NCBI GenBank assembly: GCA_026989215.1
Contig: JALSJV010000331.1
Location: 1-37,515 of the forward strand
Source of the DNA: Acidimicrobiia bacterium
Lineage (GTDB): Bacteria; Actinomycetota; Acidimicrobiia; Spongiisociales; ZC4RG35
Direction of reading: 5' to 3'
Length of the DNA stretch: 37,515 nt
In this document: piece by piece, positions 30,105 through 37,515 of the stretch
How positions within the stretch are numbered: position 1 is the first letter of the stretch
Layout: every line of letters begins with the position of its first letter
Notes under the pieces: generated by a model
Seen by the model: the letters and a program-made list of their open reading frames with translations, nothing else
Told to the model about the DNA's origin: nothing
Database searches by the model: none
Made by a program: the position numbers and the translations under genes

Positions 30105-31823
30105 TCACTCACCCCTCTCGGCGTGGTTGACGATTCCGTCCAGGTGTCCACCCCACAGATACTGTGCGAGGAGCTCGAGGTCCTCCATGCTCAAGGTCTT
30201 GCCGAAGCCGGGCATCCGGCCGGTGCCTACCCCGTTGAAACCATAGGGTTTGTTGGCGCGGGGGCCGGTCACCAGGAAGTCACCGAGGTCTTCCACCGAT
30301 GCGAACTGCTTCCGCACCCGGCCCTCCCAGAGGGCGGGACCGAAGCCGCCGGCCCCCGGCTCCTGGGCGAAGGGGATCCCCGCCGAATACCCCGACGTGT
30401 GGCAGCGGGCGCAGTATCCCTGGAAGATCCCGACCGCCCGCTCGGCCTTGGCGAGGTCCCCGTCGAAGACCTGGTCGGCGACCCCCTGGATGTCGATCTC
30501 CCAGCGGCGCTCCTTCTGGGCGGTGAGCAGCCGCTGGAGACCTTCCTCGGCGGGTCCGAGCAGCTTCTCCAGGTTCTCGGCCTGGATGGTGAGGTTGAGC
30601 GACAGCGTGGACAGCCCGCCCACCACCCGGTGGGCGACGTCCTCGTCGGGCTCACCGGAGGTGGCGGGGTTCCTCGGGTCGAGATCGATGACCTGGATCT
30701 CACTCGGCCGCATCGCCTGCACCGCGGCGGTGAGCTGTGAGGTGATCTGCTGCTCGGCCTCGTCGGGGATGGTGTCGAGGTCGGAGTCCTCTCCCTCGGT
30801 CTGGGCGAGCGCCTCGCGGATCGCCTCCACGTTGGGGGCGATGAGCGGCGCCCGGGTGGCGACCAGCTCCTCGAGGGTGGCGAGGAGCTCCTCGGCGACC
30901 TCCCGATCGGGCCGGTCGGTGCTCGCCGGGGCCTCGGGATCGAAGGTGATGGGCTCGAGCCCGGGAATGGCGAAGGCGCGTTCCGCCTCGCGGGTGATGT
31001 CGCTGATCTCCCGCTCCGCCACGTCGGAGAGGCCGTCACCGTCGGTGTCGAGCCCCTCGCCGGCGGTGGCGAGGACCTTCTCGGCGCGTTTCGCCAGGTC
31101 GGCGGCGATCGGAGCCAGCGTCGGGGCGGCCTCGAGGTCGACGATGAGCTGACGCTGCCTACGGATGATCTCTTCCAGGGCGGCGTCGGCCCCTTCGAGC
31201 TTCGCCAGCTCGGCGCGGACGACGTCGTTCGCCCGGGCCACGGCCTCACTCTGGGGGATCTGGATCGTCTCCAGGTAGTTGACGATGTCCTCGACCTGCT
31301 GTTCGGTCATCGGACCGCCCCCGGCCACCCCCCACGGGGGCATCGGGGTGTTCCCCCGCCCGTAGGTGATCCAGAAGTTGATCTCCTCGCGGGTGTACCG
31401 GTAGAAGATGTCGTCGAGGGACGGGGCCACCCAGCTCACGTTCACCCCGGTGCGCTTCTCCACGAACGGCGCCGCCCCCCCGACCCCGTTGGGGCCGTGG
31501 CAGTTGAAACACCCGAACTCCTGGACCAGCTCGGCTCCACGCTCGACCGACTCCTCGTGGAACTGGTCGACGAAGCTCTCCTGACGATCCGTCTCCCCGA
31601 GGAAGTAGAGGGGGAGGGCCAGGGCCAGGAAGGCGGAGAGGACGACGGCCGCCTGCTGGGCCCGTTCGAGACGACGGGTCTCCAGCTCGTCGTCGGGGAT
31701 CGGCGGCTTGAGGTTGGGCGGGATCTCCTCTTTGCCCCGGGTGCGCAGGGCGCTGACCCCGAGGAAGGCCAGGTAGCCGACGGCCAGGACGACGGCGACG
31801 AGGATGACGGCGTTGGAGCTCAC
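30105..31823 (-). CDS. Membrane-anchored diheme cytochrome c (QcrC-like), with long inter-heme insert
   Basis: N-terminal TM segments, CFNCH (31497-31511) and CARCH (30399-30413); adjacent to Rieske and cytochrome b. Confidence 0.9.
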   Translation of the reverse strand: MSSNAVILVAVVLAVGYLAFLGVSALRTRGKEEIPPNLKPPIPDDELETRRLERAQQAAVVLSAFLALALPLYFLGETDRQESFVDQFHEESVERGAELVQEFGCFNCHGPNGVGGAAPFVEKRTGVNVSWVAPSLDDIFYRYTREEINFWITYGRGNTPMPPWGVAGGGPMTEQQVEDIVNYLETIQIPQSEAVARANDVVRAELAKLEGADAALEEIIRRQRQLIVDLEAAPTLAPIAADLAKRAEKVLATAGEGLDTDGDGLSDVAEREISDITREAERAFAIPGLEPITFDPEAPASTDRPDREVAEELLATLEELVATRAPLIAPNVEAIREALAQTEGEDSDLDTIPDEAEQQITSQLTAAVQAMRPSEIQVIDLDPRNPATSGEPDEDVAHRVVGGLSTLSLNLTIQAENLEKLLGPAEEGLQRLLTAQKERRWEIDIQGVADQVFDGDLAKAERAVGIFQGYCARCHTSGYSAGIPFAQEPGAGGFGPALWEGRVRKQFASVEDLGDFLVTGPRANKPYGFNGVGTGRMPGFGKTLSMEDLELLAQYLWGGHLDGIVNHAERGE

Positions 31824-31825
31824 GC

Positions 31826-32686
31826 TCAGGCTCCCCCGCCGGCGGCGATGCAGGACGGACCCTGCGGGTACTTCACGGTGAGGATCGGAGCCCGCGGCGT
31901 CTGGACGATCGACCCGGTCTTGATGATCAGGTCGTCGGCCGGGGTGAAATCGATCACGAACCGGTCGAGGTTGCGGGGCGCGGGCCCGGCGAAGTACTCA
32001 CCCACCAGGCTGTACTTCGAGCCGTGGCACGGGCACTCGAACCCTTGAGACGGCTGGCACCAGGGCACCCGACATCCCAGATGGACGCAGCGTTGCCAGA
32101 GCGCCATCACGCCTCGGTCGGCGACCCCGAGGTCGCGGAACTGTGGGGACAGCGCGTTCTCGTCGTAGGGGACGAGGTAGGCCCGGGCCTCGGGGATGAA
32201 CAGCGGGGTCACCGAGCCGTCCTCGTTGAAGAGCTGCTCCCGCAGCTCGTCGACCTTCCCGGCGTTGACGTCGGACCCGAATCCCCCCGTCAGCTTCGGC
32301 CACAGGAACGAGAGCGAGGCGAGACCGAACCCGGCCAGGAAGGTCCCGAAGGTGGCGCCGAGCGCCCGGTTGAAGAATTGGCGGCGCGTGACGCCCGCCT
32401 CCTCGGGGGTGACCTCGACCACCACCGGCTCGGAGACGACCTCCACCGCGGTGGCGACCGGCGGCTCCGAGGTCGCCTCGCCGCCCTCCTCGGCGGCCTG
32501 CTCCCCGGCGGACTCGGTCGCGGCGACGAAGGCTTCGGGGACCTCGGACCGATCGGCGGCCAGGGTCTCCGAACTCACACCCTTTCGCCAGTCCGTCGAA
32601 CGGCGGTAGGCGATGGCGAAGGCGGCCGCGGCGGCGGCGATGGCCACCAAGGCGACACCGACCAGGATCAGGTTTGCGGCACTCAT
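31826..32686 (-). CDS. Rieske [2Fe-2S] protein of cytochrome bc complex
   Basis: CVHLGCRVPWCQPSQGFECPCHGSKYS; twin-Arg TRRQFFNRALGATFGTFLAGFGLASL. Confidence 0.95.
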   Translation of the reverse strand: MSAANLILVGVALVAIAAAAAAFAIAYRRSTDWRKGVSSETLAADRSEVPEAFVAATESAGEQAAEEGGEATSEPPVATAVEVVSEPVVVEVTPEEAGVTRRQFFNRALGATFGTFLAGFGLASLSFLWPKLTGGFGSDVNAGKVDELREQLFNEDGSVTPLFIPEARAYLVPYDENALSPQFRDLGVADRGVMALWQRCVHLGCRVPWCQPSQGFECPCHGSKYSLVGEYFAGPAPRNLDRFVIDFTPADDLIIKTGSIVQTPRAPILTVKYPQGPSCIAAGGGA

Positions 32687-33741
32687 TCGAAACTCACCCA
32701 GTCTTTCAGATCGTCGAAGAAGATCCCGTCCTTCCACGGGTAGCTGAAGTTGAACCCCTTCCCCCGGAACAGCACCCCGAGGATGGTCAGGGTCGCCGAC
32801 CCGGCGAGGAAGATCGTGTAGAGCATGATGGCGAGCTTCCGGTCGGAGGGCTTCGTCGACGGGTTGCGGTCCACGTAGGGGATCATCATGAACCCGACCA
32901 GCCCGATGATCGTCGGCACGGTCACGCCCGCGATCTGCGGGTCGAAGTACGACAGCAGCTCCTGCAGTCCGAGGAAGTACCACGGAGCCTTCGACGGGTT
33001 CGGCGTCAGGTTGGGGTTGGCGGCTTCGAGCAGCGGCGCCTGCAGGGCGACCGACATCAGGATCAACAGTCCGGTCATCGCCAGGAGGGCGACGAACTCG
33101 ACCAGCATGAGGTGGGGCCAGGTGTTGACCTTGTCGTGGGGCTCCGCCTTGACCTGCTGGATCGCCTTCGCCTTGACGACGGTGAGGAGCCGCTGGGTGC
33201 GGACGCCTTCGGGGACACCGGCGGGCGGGACGCTGGGCCGAGGCGACACGACCGCCGCCACCTTGCCGCCTCCGTTCCCGGTGGGCGCCGGGACGGTGGG
33301 CTCCTCCACCGCCACCGCGGCGGGGGCCTCGGCGGGCTGGGGAGCGCCCGCGGGAGGCTCCGCGGCCGGTGGAGGCGCCTCGGCGCCCACAGGCGGCGCT
33401 TCGCCCGCCATCTCGGCCAGCACGTTCACCAGGGGGACGCCGAGCGCCTTCGCCTTCGCCTCGGCGGAGCGCCGGAGGAGCGCCTCGGGCATCCCGGCGA
33501 CCTGGGCCGCCTTGGCCAGGAGCGCGTCGACGTCGCCGGAGCTCGCCGCGGGATCGGACGACGGTTCCTGCGGGGACGGCTCGGCCGGCGGGGCGGTCTG
33601 CTCGGACGGCTCCGATGCGGCGGGCGGGGTCGGCGGGGCCTCGCCCTTCATCTCGGCGAGCACCTGCTCGACGGGGATGCCGAGGGCTTTCGCCTTCGCC
33701 TCGGCGGAGCGCCGGAGGAGACTTTCGGGGATCTCGGTCAT
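32683..33741 (-). CDS. Cytochrome b C-terminal (subunit IV-like) subunit with N-terminal duplicated ~35-aa module and Pro/Ala linkers
   Basis: NPSKAPWYFLGLQELLSYFDPQIAGVTVPTIIGLVGFMMIPYVDRNPS; N-terminus has two copies of (I/M)PExLLRRSAEAKAKALG(I/V)P. Confidence 0.92.
   Translation of the reverse strand: MTEIPESLLRRSAEAKAKALGIPVEQVLAEMKGEAPPTPPAASEPSEQTAPPAEPSPQEPSSDPAASSGDVDALLAKAAQVAGMPEALLRRSAEAKAKALGVPLVNVLAEMAGEAPPVGAEAPPPAAEPPAGAPQPAEAPAAVAVEEPTVPAPTGNGGGKVAAVVSPRPSVPPAGVPEGVRTQRLLTVVKAKAIQQVKAEPHDKVNTWPHLMLVEFVALLAMTGLLILMSVALQAPLLEAANPNLTPNPSKAPWYFLGLQELLSYFDPQIAGVTVPTIIGLVGFMMIPYVDRNPSTKPSDRKLAIMLYTIFLAGSATLTILGVLFRGKGFNFSYPWKDGIFFDDLKDWVSFE
33449..33480. repeat. Direct repeat copy (32 bp; partner at 33689-33720), 240-bp period
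   Basis: ttcgccttcgcctcggcggagcgccggaggag identical at both sites. Confidence 0.97.
33689..33720. repeat. Direct repeat copy (32 bp; partner at 33449-33480)
   Basis: ttcgccttcgcctcggcggagcgccggaggag identical at both sites. Confidence 0.97.
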
Positions 33742-33754
33742 TCGCTACCTCCGA

Positions 33755-34543
33755 TCACAGTGGTCCCGAGATGCCGCCGTCCTTGCGGACCCGCCAGAAG
33801 TGGACGGCCATGAAGATGACGATGATGAACGGGAGGAACAGGACGTGGAGGACATACCACCGCAGCAGCGTCCCTGCGGTCACCTCCACCCCCGCCAGCA
33901 GCGCGAACTTCACCTGGTCGCCGAAGACCGGGACGAAGCCCGCCATGTTGGTCCCCACGGTGACGGCCCAGAGGGCGAGCTGGTCCCAGGGGAGCAGATA
34001 GCCGGTGAACGAGAGCAGCAGCGTGAGGAGCAGCAGCACGACCCCGACCACCCAGTTGAACTCGCGGGGCGGCTTGTAGGCGCCGTGATAGAAGACCCGG
34101 GACATGTGGAGGAACACGGTGAGCACCATGAGGTGGGCGCCCCAGCGGTGCATGTTGCGGACGAGGGACCCGAACGCCACGTTGGTGGAGAGGGCCTGGA
34201 TGTCGACGTAGGCCCGCTCGGCGGTGGGCGCGTAATAGAACATCAGGAAGATGCCGGTGATGGTGAGCAGGATGAACAGGAAGAAGCTCAGACCGCCGAG
34301 GCAGAGGGTGTAGGAGAGCTTCACGCCGTGCCGCTTCACCTTCACCGGGTGGAGGTGGTACAGCACATTGTTCATGATCACGTACGACCGGTTCCGCGGA
34401 CTGTCCGCGTACCCCTTCTTGAAGGGCGATCCGGGCCGGAACACCGACTCCATGAACTGGGACCCGCGGAGACGGTCGACCGCCTCGGCCGTCCGTTCGC
34501 GCACCCGCTCCAGCAATCCCGTCTTCCCGTTTCCGTTGGCCAC
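33755..34543 (-). CDS. Cytochrome b N-terminal subunit (cytochrome b6-like), probable GTG start
   Basis: [65 protein letters not shown] upstream of GTG at 34543. Confidence 0.94.
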   Translation of the reverse strand: MANGNGKTGLLERVRERTAEAVDRLRGSQFMESVFRPGSPFKKGYADSPRNRSYVIMNNVLYHLHPVKVKRHGVKLSYTLCLGGLSFFLFILLTITGIFLMFYYAPTAERAYVDIQALSTNVAFGSLVRNMHRWGAHLMVLTVFLHMSRVFYHGAYKPPREFNWVVGVVLLLLTLLLSFTGYLLPWDQLALWAVTVGTNMAGFVPVFGDQVKFALLAGVEVTAGTLLRWYVLHVLFLPFIIVIFMAVHFWRVRKDGGISGPL

Positions 34544-34553
34544 TCGGCTCCTC

Positions 34554-35003
34554 CTACCAACGCATCCCGTAGGCGTATCCGTTCTTGAAATCACGCTGAC
34601 CCGTGTCCACGTCCCAGGGCGCCCGGTCGAGACCGAGGGCGGCTGCCTGCTCCGCCAGCGAACCCTCGAACTTGCCGAGGGTGATCACCCCGGTGGGGCA
34701 GCGGTCGATGCAGAGGGCGCAGCGGGTGCACTCGTTCTCGTCCACCACGAAGAATCCGAGGTTCGTGGGGTCCGTCGTGGGGTCGTCGACGTTGACCGCC
34801 TCGGCGATGGCGTCGATCGACAGGTAGTGGATGCATTTCCACGGGCAGATGTCGACACATCCTTCACAGAGGATGCATTCGGACTGATCGATGTGGAGGA
34901 ACTGCTTGGGACGCAGCTTGTCCTTGAAGTAGTCGCCGTCGACGAGGGCGAGCTGGTAGTCGTCGCGGAACGGCGGCGTCTCGTCGACCACGCCGCGAGG
35001 CAT
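34554..35003 (-). CDS. 2x[4Fe-4S] ferredoxin-type protein in the cytochrome bc cluster (149 aa)
   Basis: [15 protein letters not shown] and [12 protein letters not shown]. Confidence 0.93.
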   Translation of the reverse strand: MPRGVVDETPPFRDDYQLALVDGDYFKDKLRPKQFLHIDQSECILCEGCVDICPWKCIHYLSIDAIAEAVNVDDPTTDPTNLGFFVVDENECTRCALCIDRCPTGVITLGKFEGSLAEQAAALGLDRAPWDVDTGQRDFKNGYAYGMRW

Positions 35004-35644
35004 CAGCGCTCCCCCTCCACGAGTGGGCGACCGTAGGGCGACTTCGGTGCGGGCTTCTCCACCTTCGGGCGGGGCTTGCCGATGTCCTGCACCTTGTAGG
35101 CGAACACGGCGGCGGCGCCCAACATCACCAGGTTGTAGGTGCCGGAGATGGCGTCCTTGATCGCCGCCAGGCTGATGTCGACCTGATTGCCGAGGGTGAG
35201 CCACCGCGGAAGCGTGAACGCGACCCGCTGCGGAGACCAGTTGAGATCGGTCTGGGCCAGGTTGAGCCACTCCGACGGCACGACCCCGAAGATGAGCACC
35301 AGCTCCATCCAGGCGATGAAGGCGGCGAACGCTGCCCGTGCCCAGGTCATGGGCCGACCGAGCACGAACCCGATGGCGGCACCGGCGAGCATGAGCTGGC
35401 TCCCTCCGAACGCGATGAGGTAGCCGATCGATTTCGGCAGCCAGCCACGGGGGACCCAGTTGAATTCACCGAGGACCACCGGGACCTCCACCCCGTCCAC
35501 GAGTTCGGTCTCCGGGAAGCCGGCGTAATGGACGAGCCACACCCCGACCGCCAGAACGAGGGTTCCGAGGATCAGCAGGGTCCAGGCGAGGCGCGAACGC
35601 TGCTGAGCCGTCAGCTCACCGAGTCGATTCATCAGCCGATCCAT
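35003..35644 (-). CDS. Multi-pass membrane protein (~214 aa) at head of cytochrome bc cluster
   Basis: About four hydrophobic segments, charged C-terminus; start overlaps ferredoxin co-translation context. Confidence 0.75.
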   Translation of the reverse strand: MDRLMNRLGELTAQQRSRLAWTLLILGTLVLAVGVWLVHYAGFPETELVDGVEVPVVLGEFNWVPRGWLPKSIGYLIAFGGSQLMLAGAAIGFVLGRPMTWARAAFAAFIAWMELVLIFGVVPSEWLNLAQTDLNWSPQRVAFTLPRWLTLGNQVDISLAAIKDAISGTYNLVMLGAAAVFAYKVQDIGKPRPKVEKPAPKSPYGRPLVEGER

Positions 35645-35835
35645 CCTCGTGGTCGCCGCACGCATCGGGGTCGCCGATGCGCGGCATGTTGTACCACACA
35701 CCCGGCCCGGAGGCGGAATCAGCGACGACCGGCCACCCGATCGCGACCCTCCGGTCCGGCGAGCCGAGAGCGGGGACGGAGGGGGTCGCCCGTCCGGCTA
35801 TGCTCCCGCCCGTCCGCGACGACCCGAGGAGCAAC
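35645..35835. promoter_or_regulatory. Divergent intergenic region between the cytochrome bc cluster and the CcoN-like gene
   Basis: ~190 bp between divergent starts; no promoter motif assigned. Confidence 0.4.
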
Positions 35836-37260
35836 GTGGCCTCGAGCCAAACCGCCGAGACGCCGACCCGATCCGATCTCCGTGGCGATCGGGCCGCGAC
35901 CCTCCATCTACTCGGATCATCCCTCTTCCTGGCCCTGGCCGGGATCGTGTTCTTCGCATCGCTGGTCGCGATGCGGTTCCCCGCCCTCTTCAGCGGGCCC
36001 CTCTCCTACGGACGGTTACGCCCGGCGGCGTTCGTCGCCGCCCTGCTGGGATGGCTCGTGCTGGGCCTGGCCGGAGGGATCTACTACGTCCTGCCTCGGC
36101 TCACCGGCTCCCCGCTCGCCGGCGAGGGACTCGCCATCGCCGGGTTCTGGGCGACGGCAGCGGTCACCCTGGTCGGGATGGCGGCGGTCGCCCTGGGGCT
36201 CGGCGACGGCCTCGAACCCTTCTCCCTCCCCTGGTACCTCGACCTCGCCGTGTTGGCGGTGCTGGTCGTCCCTGGGGTGGTGACGATCCAGACCCTGCGT
36301 CGCCGCAACGAGCCGAACACCTACGTCACGATCTGGTACGTCCTCGCCGGGGCGGTGCTCCTCCCCCTGCTCTATCTGGTCGGGAACCTGCCCGGGCTCG
36401 GCGCTCTGGGACGCACCCTCCAGGAGGCGACCTTCCTCGCCGGATTCCTCGTCCTCTGGGTGGTCGGTGTCGGCGCCGGTCTCGCCTTCTTCGTCGTCGC
36501 CAAGGAGACCGACCAGCCCTTGGCGAGCCGTCGCCTGGCGAAGGTGGGCTTCTGGTCGCTGGCCTTCACGGCGTTCTGGTGGGGGCAGCTCCAACTGGTC
36601 CACGGCCCGACCGCCGACTGGGTCGGCGCGGTGGCGCTGGTGATGACCCTGGCCCTCCCCCTCGCAGCCCTCGCCGTCGGTTTCGACCTCGCGACGACGG
36701 TGGGGTCCGCCTGGCCCAGGCTCCGTGAGCTGCCGGCGAGCGCCTCCGCCCTCGCCGCCTCGGCGATGTGGCTGGCACTCTCCGCCGTCATCGTCGCCGC
36801 CGGTCTCCGTTCCTCGGCGGCCCTCGTCGGGCTGACCCTGCTCTGGGACGGCGTCGTGTACGGATTGGTGTTCGGCGTCGGTGGTCTCTTCTTCGCCGCC
36901 GTCGCGCTCCGCGCGGTCCCGGCGGTGAGCGGTCGACAGCTCTTCAGCCGCGACCTCGCCCGAAGGTACCTGCGGTGGACCGTCGGCGGCGTGGGCGGCA
37001 CCGTGACCCTGTTCGTGCTCGCAGGTCTCGCCGCCGGGTACGGCTGGACCGGAGGATCGTTCCTCGGCGTCGTCGCCGACACCGGCACCGGATGGGGCCA
37101 GACCACGGCGCTGGTCGGGCTCCTGTCCGGGCTGGCGGTCCTCACCGCCGCCATCGCCCTCGGAGGTCAGCTCATGCTGGTGATCAACCTCTATCGCACG
37201 GTGACCTCCGGTCGAGCCGGGATCGGCGAAGTCCTCGTCATGAAGGAGACGAACCGATGA
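35836..37260 (+). CDS. CcoN-like (heme-copper oxidase subunit I-like) membrane protein lacking metal-ligand histidines; GTG start
   Basis: GAGGAG upstream of GTG 35836; SYGRLRPAAFVAALLGWLVLGLAGGIYYVLPRLTGSPL, RRRNEPNTYVTIWYVLAGAVLLPLLYLVGN, FFVVAKETDQPLASRRLAKVGFWSLAF; only 2 His in ~474 aa. Confidence 0.75.
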   Translation: MASSQTAETPTRSDLRGDRAATLHLLGSSLFLALAGIVFFASLVAMRFPALFSGPLSYGRLRPAAFVAALLGWLVLGLAGGIYYVLPRLTGSPLAGEGLAIAGFWATAAVTLVGMAAVALGLGDGLEPFSLPWYLDLAVLAVLVVPGVVTIQTLRRRNEPNTYVTIWYVLAGAVLLPLLYLVGNLPGLGALGRTLQEATFLAGFLVLWVVGVGAGLAFFVVAKETDQPLASRRLAKVGFWSLAFTAFWWGQLQLVHGPTADWVGAVALVMTLALPLAALAVGFDLATTVGSAWPRLRELPASASALAASAMWLALSAVIVAAGLRSSAALVGLTLLWDGVVYGLVFGVGGLFFAAVALRAVPAVSGRQLFSRDLARRYLRWTVGGVGGTVTLFVLAGLAAGYGWTGGSFLGVVADTGTGWGQTTALVGLLSGLAVLTAAIALGGQLMLVINLYRTVTSGRAGIGEVLVMKETNR

Positions 37261-37515
37261 GCGACCTGGCCAAGGCCGCCGAAGCACTGGGGATCCCCGA
37301 GGCGCTGGTCCGCCGCTCCGCGGAGGCCCGAGCCGCCGCCACCGGCGTCCCGGTGGACGACATCATCGCCGCCTGGGCCTCCGGCGGCGAGGCCCCCGCC
37401 ACCGAGGCTCCCAAGACCGAACCCACACCCACCACCCCGCCCGAACCGGCCCCCGAAGCCGCCCCCACCCCCGAGGAGACCCCGAGCGAGCCCGCCCCGG
37501 CACCGGCCCCCCCGG
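37257..37515 (+). CDS. N-terminal part of protein carrying the RRSAEA module and Pro/Ala/Glu-rich linker; truncated by window end
   Basis: ATGA overlap with the upstream gene; MSDLAKAAEALGIPEALVRRSAEARAAATGVPVDDIIAAWASGGEAPA... Confidence 0.8.
   Translation, partial: MSDLAKAAEALGIPEALVRRSAEARAAATGVPVDDIIAAWASGGEAPATEAPKTEPTPTTPPEPAPEAAPTPEETPSEPAPAPAPP

Noticed and set aside
32683-34543. Cytochrome b interrupted by frameshift
   Set aside because: N and C halves are separate intact genes with own starts and an N-terminal module, consistent with a b6/subunit IV-type split rather than a broken gene.
35836-37260. Interpretation of CcoN-like ORF as a decaying pseudogene
   Set aside because: No stops or frameshifts over ~1.4 kb, good ribosome-binding site and ATGA coupling to the next gene; His loss at all sites with retained TM pattern suggests a maintained protein. 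Selection analysis (dN/dS) would be decisive.
1-37515. CRISPR arrays, tRNA/rRNA genes, prophage
   Set aside because: No regularly spaced repeats, no recognisable RNA genes and no phage structural genes seen by eye.

Overview
High-GC, probably actinobacterial (inference: Acidimicrobiia-like) chromosomal window dominated by respiratory-chain genes. The minus strand, read right to left, carries a cytochrome b6/bc-type cluster: a 4-TM-type protein, a 2x[4Fe-4S] ferredoxin, split cytochrome b N and C halves, a Rieske protein, a diheme cytochrome c and a small membrane protein. This is followed by glyA, then (past a + strand rex) a geranylgeranyl/menaquinone reductase-like flavoprotein, then a complete 14-subunit complex I set. 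The complex I set is nuoABCD-[NAD-glutamate dehydrogenase]-nuoEFG-[opposite-strand ECF sigma plus membrane regulator]-nuoHIJKLMN, ending in a bactofilin-like membrane protein. The left edge holds small secreted/membrane proteins, a long (AC)n microsatellite and an IS256-family transposase remnant. The most unusual signals are at the right edge. (1) A + strand CcoN-like (heme-copper oxidase subunit I-like) protein lacks essentially all of the metal-ligating histidines. (2) A ~35-aa 'IPEALLRRSAEAKAKALGVPVxxVLAEMxGEAPP' module occurs twice at the N-terminus of the cytochrome b C-terminal subunit and again at the N-terminus of the ORF co-translated with the His-less CcoN-like protein. (3) The bc cluster carries ferredoxin and extra membrane subunits, and its diheme cytochrome c has a ~360-residue insert with Ca-binding-like DxDxDG motifs. 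All calls were made by reading the sequence; no database search was run.
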